The notes: generated by a model not told the origin, from the sequence alone. A stretch of 64,000 nt of DNA from Bradyrhizobium sp. LLZ17 (GCF_041200145.1 NZ_CP165734.1:2728001-2792000); one strand, 5' to 3'; counted from the stretch's first letter, positions 1 through 8,965 are shown. Translations and numbers: made by a program.

Positions 1-1
1 C

Positions 2-211
2 AAGGGACGGGCGGTGCTCGAGTTCATGGAAGCCCCGTCCGCTGCGACCGAACCGATCCAGGCGCCTTTGCTCGAGGAGGCTCCGGCTGCGATAGTCGCT
101 GCGACCCAGGTTCCTCCGCTGCGGCAGCCCCCTGACCGAGCCAAGCGGCGGCGCGAGCGTCGCGAACGGCTGCGCGAGGCGCGCGAACGAGCGAGGGCGA
201 ACGCCTCCTGA
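2..211 (+). CDS. C-terminal end of an unidentified protein (truncated by window edge)
   Basis: An open frame runs in from the left edge and stops at 209-211, giving about 69 residues. The end is Ala/Pro-rich, then strongly basic (alternating Arg/Glu/Ala), like a disordered, nucleic-acid-binding tail. No domain can be recognised. It converges on the MOSC gene with 6 bases between the stop codons. A GTG at 14 could start a 65-residue ORF, but the frame is open upstream of it, so I treat it as a partial gene. Confidence 0.45.
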   Translation, partial: KGRAVLEFMEAPSAATEPIQAPLLEEAPAAIVAATQVPPLRQPPDRAKRRRERRERLREARERARANAS

Positions 212-217
212 AGTGTC

Positions 218-781
218 CTACAGAGACGGCAAGGCGCGAAATGGCGAGGACGGGAGCCGAACCCGCGCGGTATCGCCAGCCGCGATGGCTCCGGCGGCCC
301 TGACCACGCCCAGCACCCCGCATTTGAATTGAGGGCCCCTTTCCGCCGACGACAGCACCTGCCGTTTCAAGCCGGCCTGGAAACGGTCGATGAGGACACA
401 GGGCGTCCGGAGGCCCGTTAATTCCACGATCGCCGTGGGTCCAAGCTCGATGAGCGTCCCGAGCGGCATCCGCTCGAGGTCCAGACCGGCAGTGGTGATG
501 TTCTCACCGAGCTCTCCAGGTCGCAGCTCGAAGCCCGCGTCCGAGAGGGAGGCGAAGAGCTCAGACGGAATCAGGTGAACCTGCCGGAGATTGGCCAGGC
601 GCGGCTGCCGGCGCGCGAGATACCGGTGCTTGACGAACGCGCCTGTGTGGGCGTCGCCTTCGACGCCCCGGCCTTCCACCAGCACGATCCGAGCCTGCGC
701 GGGCTTGCTGAAGTGGTGACCGCGATCGGCCGCGACCGCGACCACGGTGCCCTCCAGCGACAAGCCGTGCCCCTGCTGCAT
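218..781 (-). CDS. MOSC domain-containing protein
   Basis: A 187-residue protein of MOSC (molybdenum cofactor sulfurase C-terminal) type. Visible features are the early V-x-G-D-A-H-x-G segment followed by an Arg-rich stretch (residues about 40-60), then E-L-G-E-N-I-T-T and L-x-I-G/E-L-G-P, and a conserved Cys in the T-P-C region, the usual cofactor-sulfur residue of this family. Stand-alone bacterial MOSC proteins of this size (YiiM-like) reduce N-hydroxylated compounds or handle sulfur transfer to Moco; the substrate here is unknown. The ATG at 781 shares one base with the polX stop (TGATG), so translation is probably coupled to polX. A longer reading frame extends upstream, but only as a shadow of polX. 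Confidence 0.8.
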   Translation of the reverse strand: MQQGHGLSLEGTVVAVAADRGHHFSKPAQARIVLVEGRGVEGDAHTGAFVKHRYLARRQPRLANLRQVHLIPSELFASLSDAGFELRPGELGENITTAGLDLERMPLGTLIELGPTAIVELTGLRTPCVLIDRFQAGLKRQVLSSAERGPQFKCGVLGVVRAAGAIAAGDTARVRLPSSPFRALPSL

Positions 782-2463
782 CAGGCCGCCCGGGCGAAGG
801 AGCGCCGCTTCTGGCGCAGGTAGCGCGTGATCTCCGGAAGCGTCATCGCGTTCAGCACCCTGTCCGGCGGCACGCCGCCCTTGCGCGCCATCTCGACACC
901 CCAGTGCATGTGATCGAGCTCGGGGACGGAGTGGGCGTCCGGGTTGATGCTCATCATGCAGCCGAGTTCGAGCGCCGCCTGATGCCAGCGCCAGTCCAGG
1001 TCGAGCCGCCATGGGTGGGCGTTGATCTCGAGGACGACATCGTGCTTCGCGCAGGCCCGCATTACCATTTCGACGTCGATTTCGTAGCCTGGCCGCCGCT
1101 GCAGCTGTCGCCCGGTCATGTGGCCAATGATGGTGGTGTGAGGATCGGAGATGGCGCGCAGCAGCCGCTGCGTCTGCGCCTTGCGGTCAAGTTTGAAGCG
1201 ACTGTGGATGCTCGCGACTACGAAGTCGAAGAGTTCCAGCACGTCGTCTGGATAGTCCAGCGAGCCGTCGGCCAGAATGTCGGACTCGATGCCTTTCAGG
1301 ATCCGGAAATCCTTACCGAAGCGCTTGTTCAGCCGGTCGGTGTCCCGGTGCTGCTGCGCGATCTCTTCCTCCGAGAGGCCGCCCGCATAGTGCGCGGACT
1401 TGGAGTGGTCCGCGACGCCGAAATACTCGAAACCGCGCCGGCGCGTCGCGTTGGCCATCGTCTCCAATGTCTCCGTGCCGTCGGAGGCATCGGTGTGGCA
1501 ATGAAGGATTCCGCGCAAGTCCTTGTCGGTGACGAGCTTCGGCAGCTTGCCCTTCAAGGCCAGTTCGACCTCGCCGCGGCCCTCTCGCAGTTCAGGATCG
1601 ATGAACGGCAGGCCGAGAGCGCTATAGATCTGGGCCTCGTCGCCCGCGATCAGGGTGCGACCCTTGTGCAAGCCGTCGGCCTCCAACCGCATCTCTTTCT
1701 CGACGGCTAACGTCCGGAGCTGCTCGATGTGAGCGGCCGAGCCGGTCGCAAAGAGAAGAGTGGCGCCGAAGTGCTTGCGGTCGGACAGGCGGACCTGGAG
1801 CCCGTCCGTCGGAGACGGCTTCGCCACCTTCTCGATCTTGGCAGCCTCCGCGACGATCGTGAGGTCGCGCACCAATTCGCAGCCACGGCGGAAGTCGCCT
1901 GCGATCGTCACGCGCTTGAGCTCTGGACGGGCCCTGCGAAGCGAATCCTTGGCGTGCGCGAGCAGGGCGGCGGCACGGTGCAGGTGGAGGCGACCTTCTC
2001 CGCTTTTCGCGATGGCTAGGTTCTGCAGAATCTTGGTCTGCAGCGCGGCGCCGAGGCCTTTGGCGTTCTTGATGCGGTCGTCCTTGGCGGCGGCCTCCAA
2101 CTCGGCGAGCGAAGTGATGCCGAGATCCTTGTAGAGCCGCAGCACCTTCTCGGGGCGAAGGCCGGGAACCGCGAGCATCTCGAGCACGCCCTCGGGTATC
2201 TCCTTCCGGAGCTTCTCCAGGCTCGGATGAGAGCCCGTCTTGTGAAGCTTGGCGATAATATCGGCGATCGCCTCGCCGACGCCGGGGATTTCCGTGAGCC
2301 GGTCTTCGGCGATGAGCACGTCCAGAGGGACGGCAAGGGCCGCCAAGCTGTCTGCGGCCCGCGTGTAGGCTTTGGCCCTGTAGGGATTCCCGCCACGCAA
2401 CGCCGTACGCTGTGCGTATTCTCGCAGGAGACTGACGATCGTGCGAACATCGACGGAAGCCAC
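781..2463 (-). CDS. polX: PolX-family DNA polymerase/3'-5' exonuclease homologue, polymerase site apparently inactive
   Basis: 560 residues, normal length for bacterial PolX. Order: N-terminal 8-kDa-like helix-hairpin-helix region (about 1-150, two G-V/L-G-x-A motifs), family X palm (about 180-300), and a C-terminal PHP domain (about 318-560). The PHP metal ligands look intact: H321-x-H323-x-D325, then G-V-A-D-H, G-I-E, G-H, and a late D-A-H. The palm does not: the G-S-x-R-R motif reads A-G-D-F-R-R, the D-x-D pair reads D200-L-T202, and the third Asp strand (Q-V-D-L) reads Q-V-R-L. A PHP exonuclease or scaffold role in repair therefore seems likelier than gap-filling synthesis. GTG start, abutting the stop of the upstream small gene; it lies near LigD fragments, and Ku is also in this window. 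Confidence 0.85.
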   Translation of the reverse strand: MASVDVRTIVSLLREYAQRTALRGGNPYRAKAYTRAADSLAALAVPLDVLIAEDRLTEIPGVGEAIADIIAKLHKTGSHPSLEKLRKEIPEGVLEMLAVPGLRPEKVLRLYKDLGITSLAELEAAAKDDRIKNAKGLGAALQTKILQNLAIAKSGEGRLHLHRAAALLAHAKDSLRRARPELKRVTIAGDFRRGCELVRDLTIVAEAAKIEKVAKPSPTDGLQVRLSDRKHFGATLLFATGSAAHIEQLRTLAVEKEMRLEADGLHKGRTLIAGDEAQIYSALGLPFIDPELREGRGEVELALKGKLPKLVTDKDLRGILHCHTDASDGTETLETMANATRRRGFEYFGVADHSKSAHYAGGLSEEEIAQQHRDTDRLNKRFGKDFRILKGIESDILADGSLDYPDDVLELFDFVVASIHSRFKLDRKAQTQRLLRAISDPHTTIIGHMTGRQLQRRPGYEIDVEMVMRACAKHDVVLEINAHPWRLDLDWRWHQAALELGCMMSINPDAHSVPELDHMHWGVEMARKGGVPPDRVLNAMTLPEITRYLRQKRRSFARAA

Positions 2464-2745
2464 TCAACGAGCCTCCCGTTCCGCGCCCGGCCTCATCGGA
2501 ACAAACGCTCCTTTAGCGGGTGGGCCGTCATCGCGCCGGCGATCGAGAGATGCCTCAAGTTTCTGCGCTGCCCGGAAGTCTTCAAGGTGCTGCGTATTCG
2601 GGCTATAAGCGGCCTCCTTCTTGAGGAGATTGTAAATTCGCGCCGCAACCAGCTGCAGATGCTTCATCCTGCCGCGCGGCATCGAACGGGCTTTGCAAAG
2701 AGCCCGGACGGCGTAGGCGCGGAAGTAGTCAAACGCGTCAGACAT
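2464..2745 (-). CDS. Small conserved hypothetical protein upstream of polX
   Basis: 93 residues starting MSDAFDYFRAYA, basic in the first half and Arg-rich at the end. I recognise it only as a small protein common in Bradyrhizobium genomes; no function is known to me. It is co-directional with polX, and its TGA directly abuts the polX GTG, so the two are probably one transcript. A degenerate second copy of its first 27 codons lies at 30407-30487, as part of a duplicated segment that also carries the LigD tail. Confidence 0.7.
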   Translation of the reverse strand: MSDAFDYFRAYAVRALCKARSMPRGRMKHLQLVAARIYNLLKKEAAYSPNTQHLEDFRAAQKLEASLDRRRDDGPPAKGAFVPMRPGAEREAR

Positions 2746-2824
2746 GGTGTCTGTAAACGCCGGCCGGCAGCTATGGTTCGGTTACCATCTCGCTCCGCAT
2801 CGCGGCAATGATCGACGTGCCTGG

Positions 2825-3342
2825 TCAAAGATCCTCGCGTAGACCCTCGAAAAATGGGTGCCGCACCTTTTCCTCCGCCGACTTCGCCCGGTACTCGATT
2901 TCGGCGAGCAGCTTCGGCTCGACCCAGACGCCCTTGTGCGCGATCCGCTTGGAGTAGGGCTGGGTCTTCCGTACCGGAGGCCTCAGTCGCTTCTGCAGGT
3001 CAGGGGCGCTCGTCTTGTCGAAACCATGGTCGACTTTCCTGCGTAGAAAAGGTCATCACCCTTGCGGCGACCGAGATAGATGCCGTCCCATTTGCCATCA
3101 TCGAGCGCGAAACCCGCGATCGTGAGGGTCTCCCGCTGCGAGCAGGTCTTCTTGACCCAGTTATTGCCGCGGCCGCTGGCGTACGCGCTGTCGCGGACCT
3201 TGGAGACCACTACCTTGCAGACGTGCGCGAACATATCCTGGCCCTCGATCTCGAAGCTCTCGCTGAACTGGACTGTGTTTCGGCGCGGGGTCTCGACGCT
3301 TATCGGCGTGTGGGTCCAATGGATCAGGTTCAATGCAATCAA
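2825..3342 (-). pseudogene. ligD: DNA ligase D, ligase-domain 3' remnant
   Basis: The minus strand encodes the second half of an ATP-dependent DNA ligase domain as in LigD: E-S-F-E-I-E-G, K-V-V-V-S-K-x-R-D-S-A-Y-x-S-G-R (ligase motif IV region, with about four residues lost before V-V-S-K), N-N-W-V-K-K, and then the OB-fold part ending R-I-A-H-K-G-V-W-V-E-P-K-L and R-E-D-L-stop. The reading frame shifts near 3025, so the tail is read in another frame. The 5' part is missing. LigD joins NHEJ breaks together with Ku, which is present at 43.7 kb. The tail is duplicated at 30565-30690. Confidence 0.75.
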
Positions 3343-3908
3343 TGACTTGAAGGGGTCCCCAAGACGCCGATGGAGGTCATTTTTCGATCAGCATCTACAC
3401 CCGTGACCTGGAAGCGCATCGAGAGCGGGATCGCGCCGGACGCCTTCACCATCAAGAGTCCATTCCGCGCTAAGCCAAGGAGGTGAGCCACATGTCGGAT
3501 GCATTCGATCAATGGGTGGAATGGCGCCACAAACCTCCCGGCGAAAGGCGCAGCATTCCTGCCGAACTCTACGCCGCGGTGATGTCGCTGCCAGAGCCCG
3601 ATCGCTCCAACCGGCAGAGGGTGAACGAAACTATCCGCAGCCACGAGGCGGCTCGGCGCGAGGGCAGAACCGTATGGCTGGACCTCGGTTGGATCGTTCT
3701 CCTCAAGCCATTTTTCCGCGGCTTTGATCGACGGATAGAGCTTGGCCCAATCGGGTTCTCCGATCGCTGTGGACGCCGGATCGCGCGAGTAGAGCCAAAC
3801 CGATCGTTGCGCTCGACCGCCTTCCACTTCGTACTCCCAGGCCACGCCTTCAGGGTCGTTTTCCTTGAACCACCTGTCGGCGACTTCGGCAGATGCAAAC
3901 ACCTTCAC
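3339..3908 (-). CDS. Small hypothetical protein, probably chimeric at its 3' end
   Basis: Starts MKVFASAEVADRWFKENDPEGVAWEYEV and repeats a related unit about 55 residues later (S-I-K-A-A-E-K-W-L-E-E-N-D-P), so the real part consists of two copies of an A-A-x-x-W-x-x-E-N-D-P-E-G-V-A motif. I know the motif from short Bradyrhizobium proteins without assigned function. After residue about 80 (near 3668) the frame runs into the antisense of the convergent gene at 3492, so both genes appear to have lost their 3' ends at one junction. Confidence 0.5.
   Translation of the reverse strand: MKVFASAEVADRWFKENDPEGVAWEYEVEGGRAQRSVWLYSRDPASTAIGEPDWAKLYPSIKAAEKWLEENDPTEVQPYGSALAPSRLVAADSFVHPLPVGAIGLWQRHHRGVEFGRNAAPFAGRFVAPFHPLIECIRHVAHLLGLARNGLLMVKASGAIPLSMRFQVTGVDADRKMTSIGVLGTPSSH
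3391..3486 (+). pseudogene. LigD polymerase-domain C-terminal remnant (opposite orientation)
   Basis: The plus strand reads A-S-T-P-V-T-W-K-R-I-E-S-G-I-A-P-D-A-F-T and continues I-K-S-P-F-R to a TGA at 3484-3486. This is the typical end of the primase-polymerase domain of LigD (P-V-x-W-x-x-I-x-x-G-x-x-P-x-x-F-T). It faces the ligase remnant at 2825-3342, so two LigD pieces sit head to head, which needs at least one inversion or an independent copy. Confidence 0.6.
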
Positions 3909-4073
3909 CCAGCCGGCGCCGACGTGAAGTTTTCGCTTCTGACCAACGTTTGGAATCCGTTGGCCGCAGACGTGCAGGGCGGAGTGACGCAGACCAACAC
4001 CTTATATTTCTACATCAACGGTTCGAAAAGCGCAGTTGCAAGCAACGCCAAAGGTGGCAATGCGCTTATCTAG
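3492..4073 (+). CDS. Small hypothetical protein, probably chimeric at its 3' end
   Basis: A very strong ribosome binding site (AAGGAGGTGA, 3477-3486) sits 5 bases before the ATG at 3492, which decides the start over the GTG at 3483. The first 55-60 residues (MSDAFDQWVEWRHKP..., ending in a basic A-A-R-R-E-G stretch near 3668) look like a genuine small Bradyrhizobium protein. Beyond about 3668 the frame only reads the antisense of the next gene, so the native C-terminus is lost and the remaining 130 residues are probably not meaningful. Confidence 0.5.
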   Translation: MSDAFDQWVEWRHKPPGERRSIPAELYAAVMSLPEPDRSNRQRVNETIRSHEAARREGRTVWLDLGWIVLLKPFFRGFDRRIELGPIGFSDRCGRRIARVEPNRSLRSTAFHFVLPGHAFRVVFLEPPVGDFGRCKHLHPAGADVKFSLLTNVWNPLAADVQGGVTQTNTLYFYINGSKSAVASNAKGGNALI

Positions 4074-4080
4074 GCGAGCA

Positions 4081-4306
4081 GCCCGCGGCCGCAAACAGCT
4101 ACCGGCGCGCGACCGGAGTGGCCAACGAACAGCGAGCGAAGTTTTGGGAGCTCCGAGCGGCCCTCGGTCTTGCACGCCTGTGGGCGAACGACGGGAAATC
4201 CAAGGAGGCGCGCGATCTGCTCGCGGCTGTCTGCGGCTGGTTCACCGAAGGACTGGACACCCGTGACCTGAAGGATGCGCACGTGGTACTGGCCAATTTT
4301 GCTTGA
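4081..4306 (+). pseudogene. C-terminal remnant of an adenylate cyclase/ATPase-TPR type protein
   Basis: The last 75 codons read ...F-W-E-L-R-A-A-L-G-L-A-R-L-W, then G-K-S-K-E-A-R-D-L-L-A, W-F-T-E-G and D-T-R-D-L-K before the TGA at 4304-4306. This is the characteristic final TPR-like segment of the large class III cyclase/AAA-ATPase proteins common in Bradyrhizobium. No upstream ATPase or cyclase domain is attached. A cyclase N-terminal piece lies at 5763-6127, downstream instead of upstream, so the two are not simply one interrupted gene. Confidence 0.6.
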
Positions 4307-4505
4307 CCGTTCGTGCGCGGACGCCACGTCAGACCCAAAGACGTCATGACGAGCCCCATCCGCACGCGGCCGGGGACACAGGCCAAATCGATCACCTCGT
4401 CGGCGCCGGCGAGAACACGATAGCGATGGCGCCCTCTTCAGCGTCTGCCACCTGGCCACGACCGCAGGACCGGCGGAGTATTGGTCAAATCAGGGGTGAT
4501 ATCCC

Positions 4506-4565
4506 CTAGCCCCGGGCGACCCAAACTCCGAGCAGGAACGCTATGAACAGCGACCGTGGCGGCGG
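4506..4565 (-). pseudogene. Tail remnant of a small C-terminally anchored membrane protein
   Basis: The minus strand reads P-P-P-R-S-L-F-I-A-F-L-L-G-V-W-V-A-R-G-stop. The same hydrophobic tail (L-Q-S-L-C-V-A-F-L-L-G-V-W-V-A-R-R) ends the small protein at 42527-42775 next to Ku. An in-frame stop lies immediately upstream, so only the tail survives. Confidence 0.45.
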
Positions 4566-4642
4566 TCAATCGGTGGTCAGAGTTCAGTTAACAACGCCGT
4601 TGATCCCGCCGCGTTTGGCGCGCCGTCGGCTGCCCGAACACA

Positions 4643-5691
4643 TCAAGGGCTCAGTTGCGCGCTTGGTGTAGACCGTGAGATTGAAAGCTCCTCCTCGTTC
4701 ATGTCGGCTGAGACATCCGCAAAAAGAGGCGTGCTCAGGTAGCGCTCGCCGGTATCAGGAAGCATGCAGAGAATATTGGCTCCTTTCTCGGCCTCGGCTG
4801 CAACCTTCAGTGCACCAGCAAAGGTGGCTCCTGAGGTAATTCCGACGAAGATGCCTTCGCGCGTTGCGAGTTCCTTACTGCAGCGGATGGCCTCGGGCCC
4901 AGAGATCGGCAGCACCCGATTGATCACCTCCATCACGACAGCATCGTCCGTGAGTTTGGGGATAAAGTCCGGTGTCCAGCCCTGCATCGGATGTGGCTTG
5001 AATGTCGGATGCGGTGCTGCCGGGGTACCGTCTGAGTTCCGCGACTGGGGGAGACCGCTTGCCAGCAGCCTGGCATCCTCTGGTTCGCAAACCACAATCT
5101 TGGTTTCAGGACTTTCTTTAGCCAACACTCTCGCAACGCCTTTCAACGTTCCGCCAGTCCCGTAGCCGGTAACGAAGTAGTCGAGCTTTTCTCCCGCGAA
5201 ATCGTCAAGTATTTCGCGCGCCGTTGTCCTCGAATGAACATCTGGATTGGCTTCGTTCTCGAACTGCCGGGTCATGAACCACCCATGCGCCTGGGCGAGC
5301 TCGATAGTCTTCTTTAACATTCCGACGGCCCGTTCGGCGGCGGGAGTGACGATCACCTTCGCTCCCAAAAATCGCATGAGCTTGCGGCGCTCGACGCTAA
5401 ACGGCTCAGCCATGGTGATGACGAGCGGATAGCCTTTGGCGGCGCAAACCATGGCAAGGCCGATCCCGGTATTTCCGCTTGTCGCCTCTATGACAGTTTG
5501 CCCCGGCTTGAGCTCTCCGCTTTTCTCTGCGGCTTCGATCACACCAAGAGCCAACCGGTCCTTCACCGACCCGAGGGGGTTGAAGGCTTCGATCTTTACG
5601 AAGAGATTGACGCCGGGGGCGCCAAGCGATTAATCCGAACCACCGGTGTATTACCGACAGTCTCGAGAATGCTCTGATATGTTCGCCCCAT
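4643..5691 (-). pseudogene. cysK: Cysteine synthase A, one single-base frameshift near the N-terminus
   Basis: Fold-type II PLP enzyme making cysteine from O-acetylserine and sulfide. From the ATG at 5691 the frame reads QSILETVGNTPVVRINRLAP, then shifts at a run of five G (5616-5620). One more base there would continue into G-V-N-L-F-V-K-I-E-A-F-N-P-L-G-S-V-K-D-R, which carries the PLP lysine. The rest is intact: T-S-G-N-T-G, the phosphate loop G-T-G-G-T-L, and the PLP-ring Ser in I-T-S-G-A-T. Without the shift the product would be about 349 residues. The downstream frame alone opens only at a GTG at 5566, inside the PLP-lysine motif, and would lack the N-terminal 40 residues. It may be a real mutation or a homopolymer sequencing error. 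Confidence 0.8.
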
Positions 5692-5762
5692 GTCGCCCTC
5701 CATCCCGCGTCATTTGCCGAATGCGTTGAGCGGATCGAAGCTTATACGGATTACCGGCTTCC

Positions 5763-6127
5763 GCAACGGCAAAGCTAGTGAGGTACCGCCTCCAGCCGGG
5801 GCCGGACACTCCATCTCGCCGGTTGACGCGCCGTGACGAGGAGCGGCCGATTTCGCAGCTCAAGGCTTGCGAAAGAGCCGAGCAGACCTGCTTTCGCAGT
5901 CACATAGTCAAGACGACTGGTGATGGCATGCTGGTCGAGTTTGCCAACGTGATCGACGCTGCAGGATGCGCTCTCAAAGTCCAGCGTGGCAGGACCGTGC
6001 AAATGCCGAAATCGCCAAAAAGACAAGGATCGCATTACGGATCGGAATCCATGTTGGCGCCGGCCTTCTCCTCTCGCTCGGGGTGCCCATGACGTACGGC
6101 GTTAACCCCGCGGCCGACCTGTTCTGA
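5763..6127 (+). pseudogene. Class III adenylate/guanylate cyclase N-terminal remnant
   Basis: Residues R-I/H-I-V-K-T-T-G-D-G-M-L-V-E-F followed by D-A-A-G-C-A-L-K-V-Q-R-G match the first half of the cyclase catalytic domain (the conserved K-x-x-G-D strand). A frameshift near 6000 moves the continuation (A-E-I-A-K-K-T-R-I-A-L-R-I-G-I-H-V-G) to another frame, and after that the sequence departs from the family. It is truncated on both sides and cannot be functional. Confidence 0.6.
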
Positions 6128-6637
6128 GCAATGACAGTTTCGACAGATTTCAAAGTTGGAAACATGAGAGGGCTCCGGTCAATTTCGCCCCAAACCGGCC
6201 GCGCCGCGTGAAAGCCGATGTCGCTTCCGCCAATTCCGGGTGCTGCGGTCGTTTACCCTGCTGGCATGGGTGCCAGATTCGGCGGAGTTAGCCGGTGGAG
6301 GAAGGCGCTGAAGCTCTCGATAGCAGCACCGCGCCCTCAAGCTCCTCGACGGAAGCGCCACCGCGCCGATAAACGCCGTTGGGCAAAGAGGTCCGAAGTT
6401 TTCCCACGGTATAGACAGGCCAACAGCAAGACCGAAGAGTGAATGTATTTATCACTCCCAATGCCGGTTGATTCAGCGTGTCCTCGTACCCAACGGATTC
6501 ATCTAACCAGGGACAAGCCCTTGTCTCCTCAATCGATCTGGCCGCGTGGATCGAAATATTTCCATCCGCGTTGCGTATTTGGGTGCCGGCACGATTGCGG
6601 GGCTGGCGTGATCTTTTTGTTGTTTGCAGGCCTCAGC

Positions 6638-6982
6638 ATGTCTCTCACCAACCTGCTCGTCTCGGTACTGGTCGCGCTCGGTCCTATTGCGGTGCATGAT
6701 GATGGCCGATACGCGAATTCGCCACTGAAATCATGGTTCGAAAGCCTGCACAGCAAAGACGGCGTTCAATGTTGCGCGGATGCCGATGGCATGGCCCTCG
6801 CGGACGTCGATTGGGACACCGAGGATGGGCACTATCGCGTGCGTATTGACGGACAGTGGGTGATCGTTCCGAGTGATAGAGTGGTTACTGACCCTAATCG
6901 CACGGGCCGGACGATTGTTTGGCCGCAGTACCTCAACGGCAATCCAGTTATCCGCTGTTTCATGCCGGGAAGCATGACCTGA
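6638..6982 (+). CDS. Exported hypothetical protein
   Basis: 114 residues from the ATG at 6638. A hydrophobic start (M-S-L-T-N-L-L-V-S-V-L-V-A-L) suggests a signal peptide; a GTG at 6608 would lengthen it by ten residues. The mature part has V-Q-C-C-A-D-A-D-G, a W-D-T-E-D-G-H-Y-R-V-R-I-D-G-Q-W-V-I-V-P strand region and a final Cys. I recognise the layout from short secreted rhizobial proteins, without function. It is co-directional with the PQQ dehydrogenase 184 bases downstream, with no clear sign of one operon. Confidence 0.6.
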   Translation: MSLTNLLVSVLVALGPIAVHDDGRYANSPLKSWFESLHSKDGVQCCADADGMALADVDWDTEDGHYRVRIDGQWVIVPSDRVVTDPNRTGRTIVWPQYLNGNPVIRCFMPGSMT

Positions 6983-7166
6983 CTGAATCCGTTGCGCATC
7001 TCGCAACGCAACCGCGCGCATCTCGCGGTCGCGAACGCTGAGGATTCCAAAAAGCGGCACACGCCATCAACTTCGCTTGTCAAACCAGTATCTCCGGAGT
7101 CACAGTTCAATTGCACCGCGCAGCCTTTCGGCCGGTTAAAAGCAAAAAATATTAGGGGCGGAACGG

Positions 7167-8879
7167 ATGAATAAATTTTCGATCGGATACGCCGCGCTAC
7201 TTGGGTTCGCCTGCACATTGCCAACCCTCTCCTATGCACAGCAGGAGGTAAAGCAAGACTCGATTGGCCCCGTGGGTCAGGCGAACGTCACACCCGTCAC
7301 ACAAGCTCTGCTCAATGCAGCTGACAAGAGCGCAAGCAACTTCCTTCTGACCAACGGCAATTACGCCCAGACGCGATTTCATCCTGCAAAACAGATCAAC
7401 CGCAACAACGTGAAGAACCTTCACGTTGCCTGGATCTTCCAAACGGACGTCAAGGAATCGCTGGAGACCTCACCGATCGTGGTGGACGGCGTGATGTTCG
7501 TCACGACATCCTACAGCCACGTCTACGCGCTCGATGCCAAGAGCGGCCGCGAGCTCTGGCACTACAATCACAAGATGGGACCCATCACGACCTATTGCTG
7601 CGGTCCCAACAATCGCGGCGTCCAGGTTCTCAATGACACGGTCTATCTGGCCACGCTGGATTCGAAGCTGGTGGCGCTGAACGCCAAGACTGGCGACGTC
7701 GTCTGGAAGACCGACATTGCCGATCCCGAGCTCGGCTACAGCGAGACGATGGCTCCGACTGTCGTGAAGGACAAGGTCCTGATCGGCACCAATGGCGGCG
7801 AATATGGCATTCGCGGCTTCGTCCGGGCCTACGACGCCAAGACCGGCAAGCAGCTGTGGAATTTCGACACCGTTCCGGAGAAGTCGGTTGGCGTCTGGGC
7901 AACCAAAGACGCCACCGGTCGCGATATGCATCGCGACATCGCGGCAGAAAAGGATGCGGTCGCCAAGAACGGCGATCCCTACGCAAAGCTCGGTGGCGGC
8001 GTCTGGCAAAATCCCGCCGTCGATCTCGAGACCAACCGGATCTACTTCGTGGTCGGCAACCCCTCACCCGACCTCGACGGCGCTAGTCGACCCGGCGACA
8101 ACCTCTATACGGATCTGCTGGTGTCGCTCGATCTCGATACCGGCAAGTATGCATGTCACTTCCAGTATATCGCGCACGACGTCTGGGATCTCGACGCCGT
8201 CAGCCCGCCGGTGCTCGTAAACGTGGCGGACAAAAACGGTAAGACCATTCCCGGCGTGATCCATGCCGGCAAGACCGGGCACATCTACGTGCACGACCGC
8301 AAGGATTGTAGCCTGATCCGCTTCTCCGAAGCGATGGTGCCGCAGGAGAACATGTGGGTGCTGCCGACCAAGGAAGGTGCGCGCATGCTGCCGGGCGCCA
8401 ACGGCGGTGTCGAGTGGTCGCCGATCGCGACCGACCCGGGCCAGGGGCTCGCTTACGCGATCAACCTGCATCAGCCCATGCACTACCGCGTCGAAAGCTC
8501 GCCTTATCCAAACGGAAAGCTGTGGCTGGGCGGCGCATTCACCGCGATCCCGGAGGAGAAGCAGTCCGGCAATATCACGGCGGTGAACTACAACACCGGC
8601 AAGATCAAATGGCAGGTGAAGACACCGGAGCCGATGATCGGGGGCATTCTCGCCACGGCTGGCGGCCTCGTGTTCAGCGGCGAAGGCAACGGCAAGTTCG
8701 CGGCCTATGATTCGTCTAACGGCAAGGAATTGTGGAGCTTCCGCGCCGGTGCCGGGGTCAATGCGCCGCCGTCCAGCTACATGGTGGGCGGCAGTCAGTA
8801 CATCGTGGTTGGCGCCGGGGGCAACACCCAGGTTAACTTCAAACGCGGCAACAACATCATCGCCTTCTCGCTCGATTGA
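7167..8879 (+). CDS. PQQ-dependent alcohol dehydrogenase, methanol/ethanol type
   Basis: 570 residues with a Sec signal peptide (cleavage near S-Y-A-QQ, residue 24), so periplasmic. It shows the repeated tryptophan-docking propeller motifs (A-x-D-A-K-S/T-G-x-x-L/V-W), the adjacent cysteine pair C144-C145 that sits over PQQ, and H-D-V-W-D341-L-D343. In this family the first Asp is the catalytic base and a second Asp two residues on is the mark of lanthanide-dependent enzymes (XoxF, PedH); Ca-dependent MxaF has Ala there. It oxidises an alcohol and passes electrons to cytochrome c. The next gene encodes such a cytochrome, and a hairpin lies between them. The substrate cannot be told from sequence. 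Confidence 0.85.
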   Translation: MNKFSIGYAALLGFACTLPTLSYAQQEVKQDSIGPVGQANVTPVTQALLNAADKSASNFLLTNGNYAQTRFHPAKQINRNNVKNLHVAWIFQTDVKESLETSPIVVDGVMFVTTSYSHVYALDAKSGRELWHYNHKMGPITTYCCGPNNRGVQVLNDTVYLATLDSKLVALNAKTGDVVWKTDIADPELGYSETMAPTVVKDKVLIGTNGGEYGIRGFVRAYDAKTGKQLWNFDTVPEKSVGVWATKDATGRDMHRDIAAEKDAVAKNGDPYAKLGGGVWQNPAVDLETNRIYFVVGNPSPDLDGASRPGDNLYTDLLVSLDLDTGKYACHFQYIAHDVWDLDAVSPPVLVNVADKNGKTIPGVIHAGKTGHIYVHDRKDCSLIRFSEAMVPQENMWVLPTKEGARMLPGANGGVEWSPIATDPGQGLAYAINLHQPMHYRVESSPYPNGKLWLGGAFTAIPEEKQSGNITAVNYNTGKIKWQVKTPEPMIGGILATAGGLVFSGEGNGKFAAYDSSNGKELWSFRAGAGVNAPPSSYMVGGSQYIVVGAGGNTQVNFKRGNNIIAFSLD

Positions 8880-8911
8880 CGGGGCAGGCGCGATATCGTC
8901 ATGGATGTTGC

Positions 8912-8939
8912 GAAGCGGGGCCGATCGGGGCCCCGCTTC
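8912..8939 (+). terminator. Strong intergenic hairpin after the PQQ dehydrogenase gene
   Basis: A perfect 11-bp stem (GAAGCGGGGCC, 8912-8922, pairing with 8929-8939) has a 6-base loop. There is no T run, so it is not a classical terminator. It may stabilise the 3' end of the dehydrogenase mRNA or lower expression of the cytochrome gene that starts 27 bases later. Confidence 0.55.
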
Positions 8940-8965
8940 CATGTTGAGCCTCAATGGATCAGTGA

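Noticed and set aside
904..1710. 268-residue plus-strand frame over polX
   Set aside because: Antisense to a well-supported gene; no domain and no ribosome site.
2756..2780. CGAAC-N16-CGTT on the minus strand before the polX row, a near match to the EcfG box
   Set aside because: The -35 is off by one conserved base and the -10 is only 10 bases from the ATG, too close for a normal leader.
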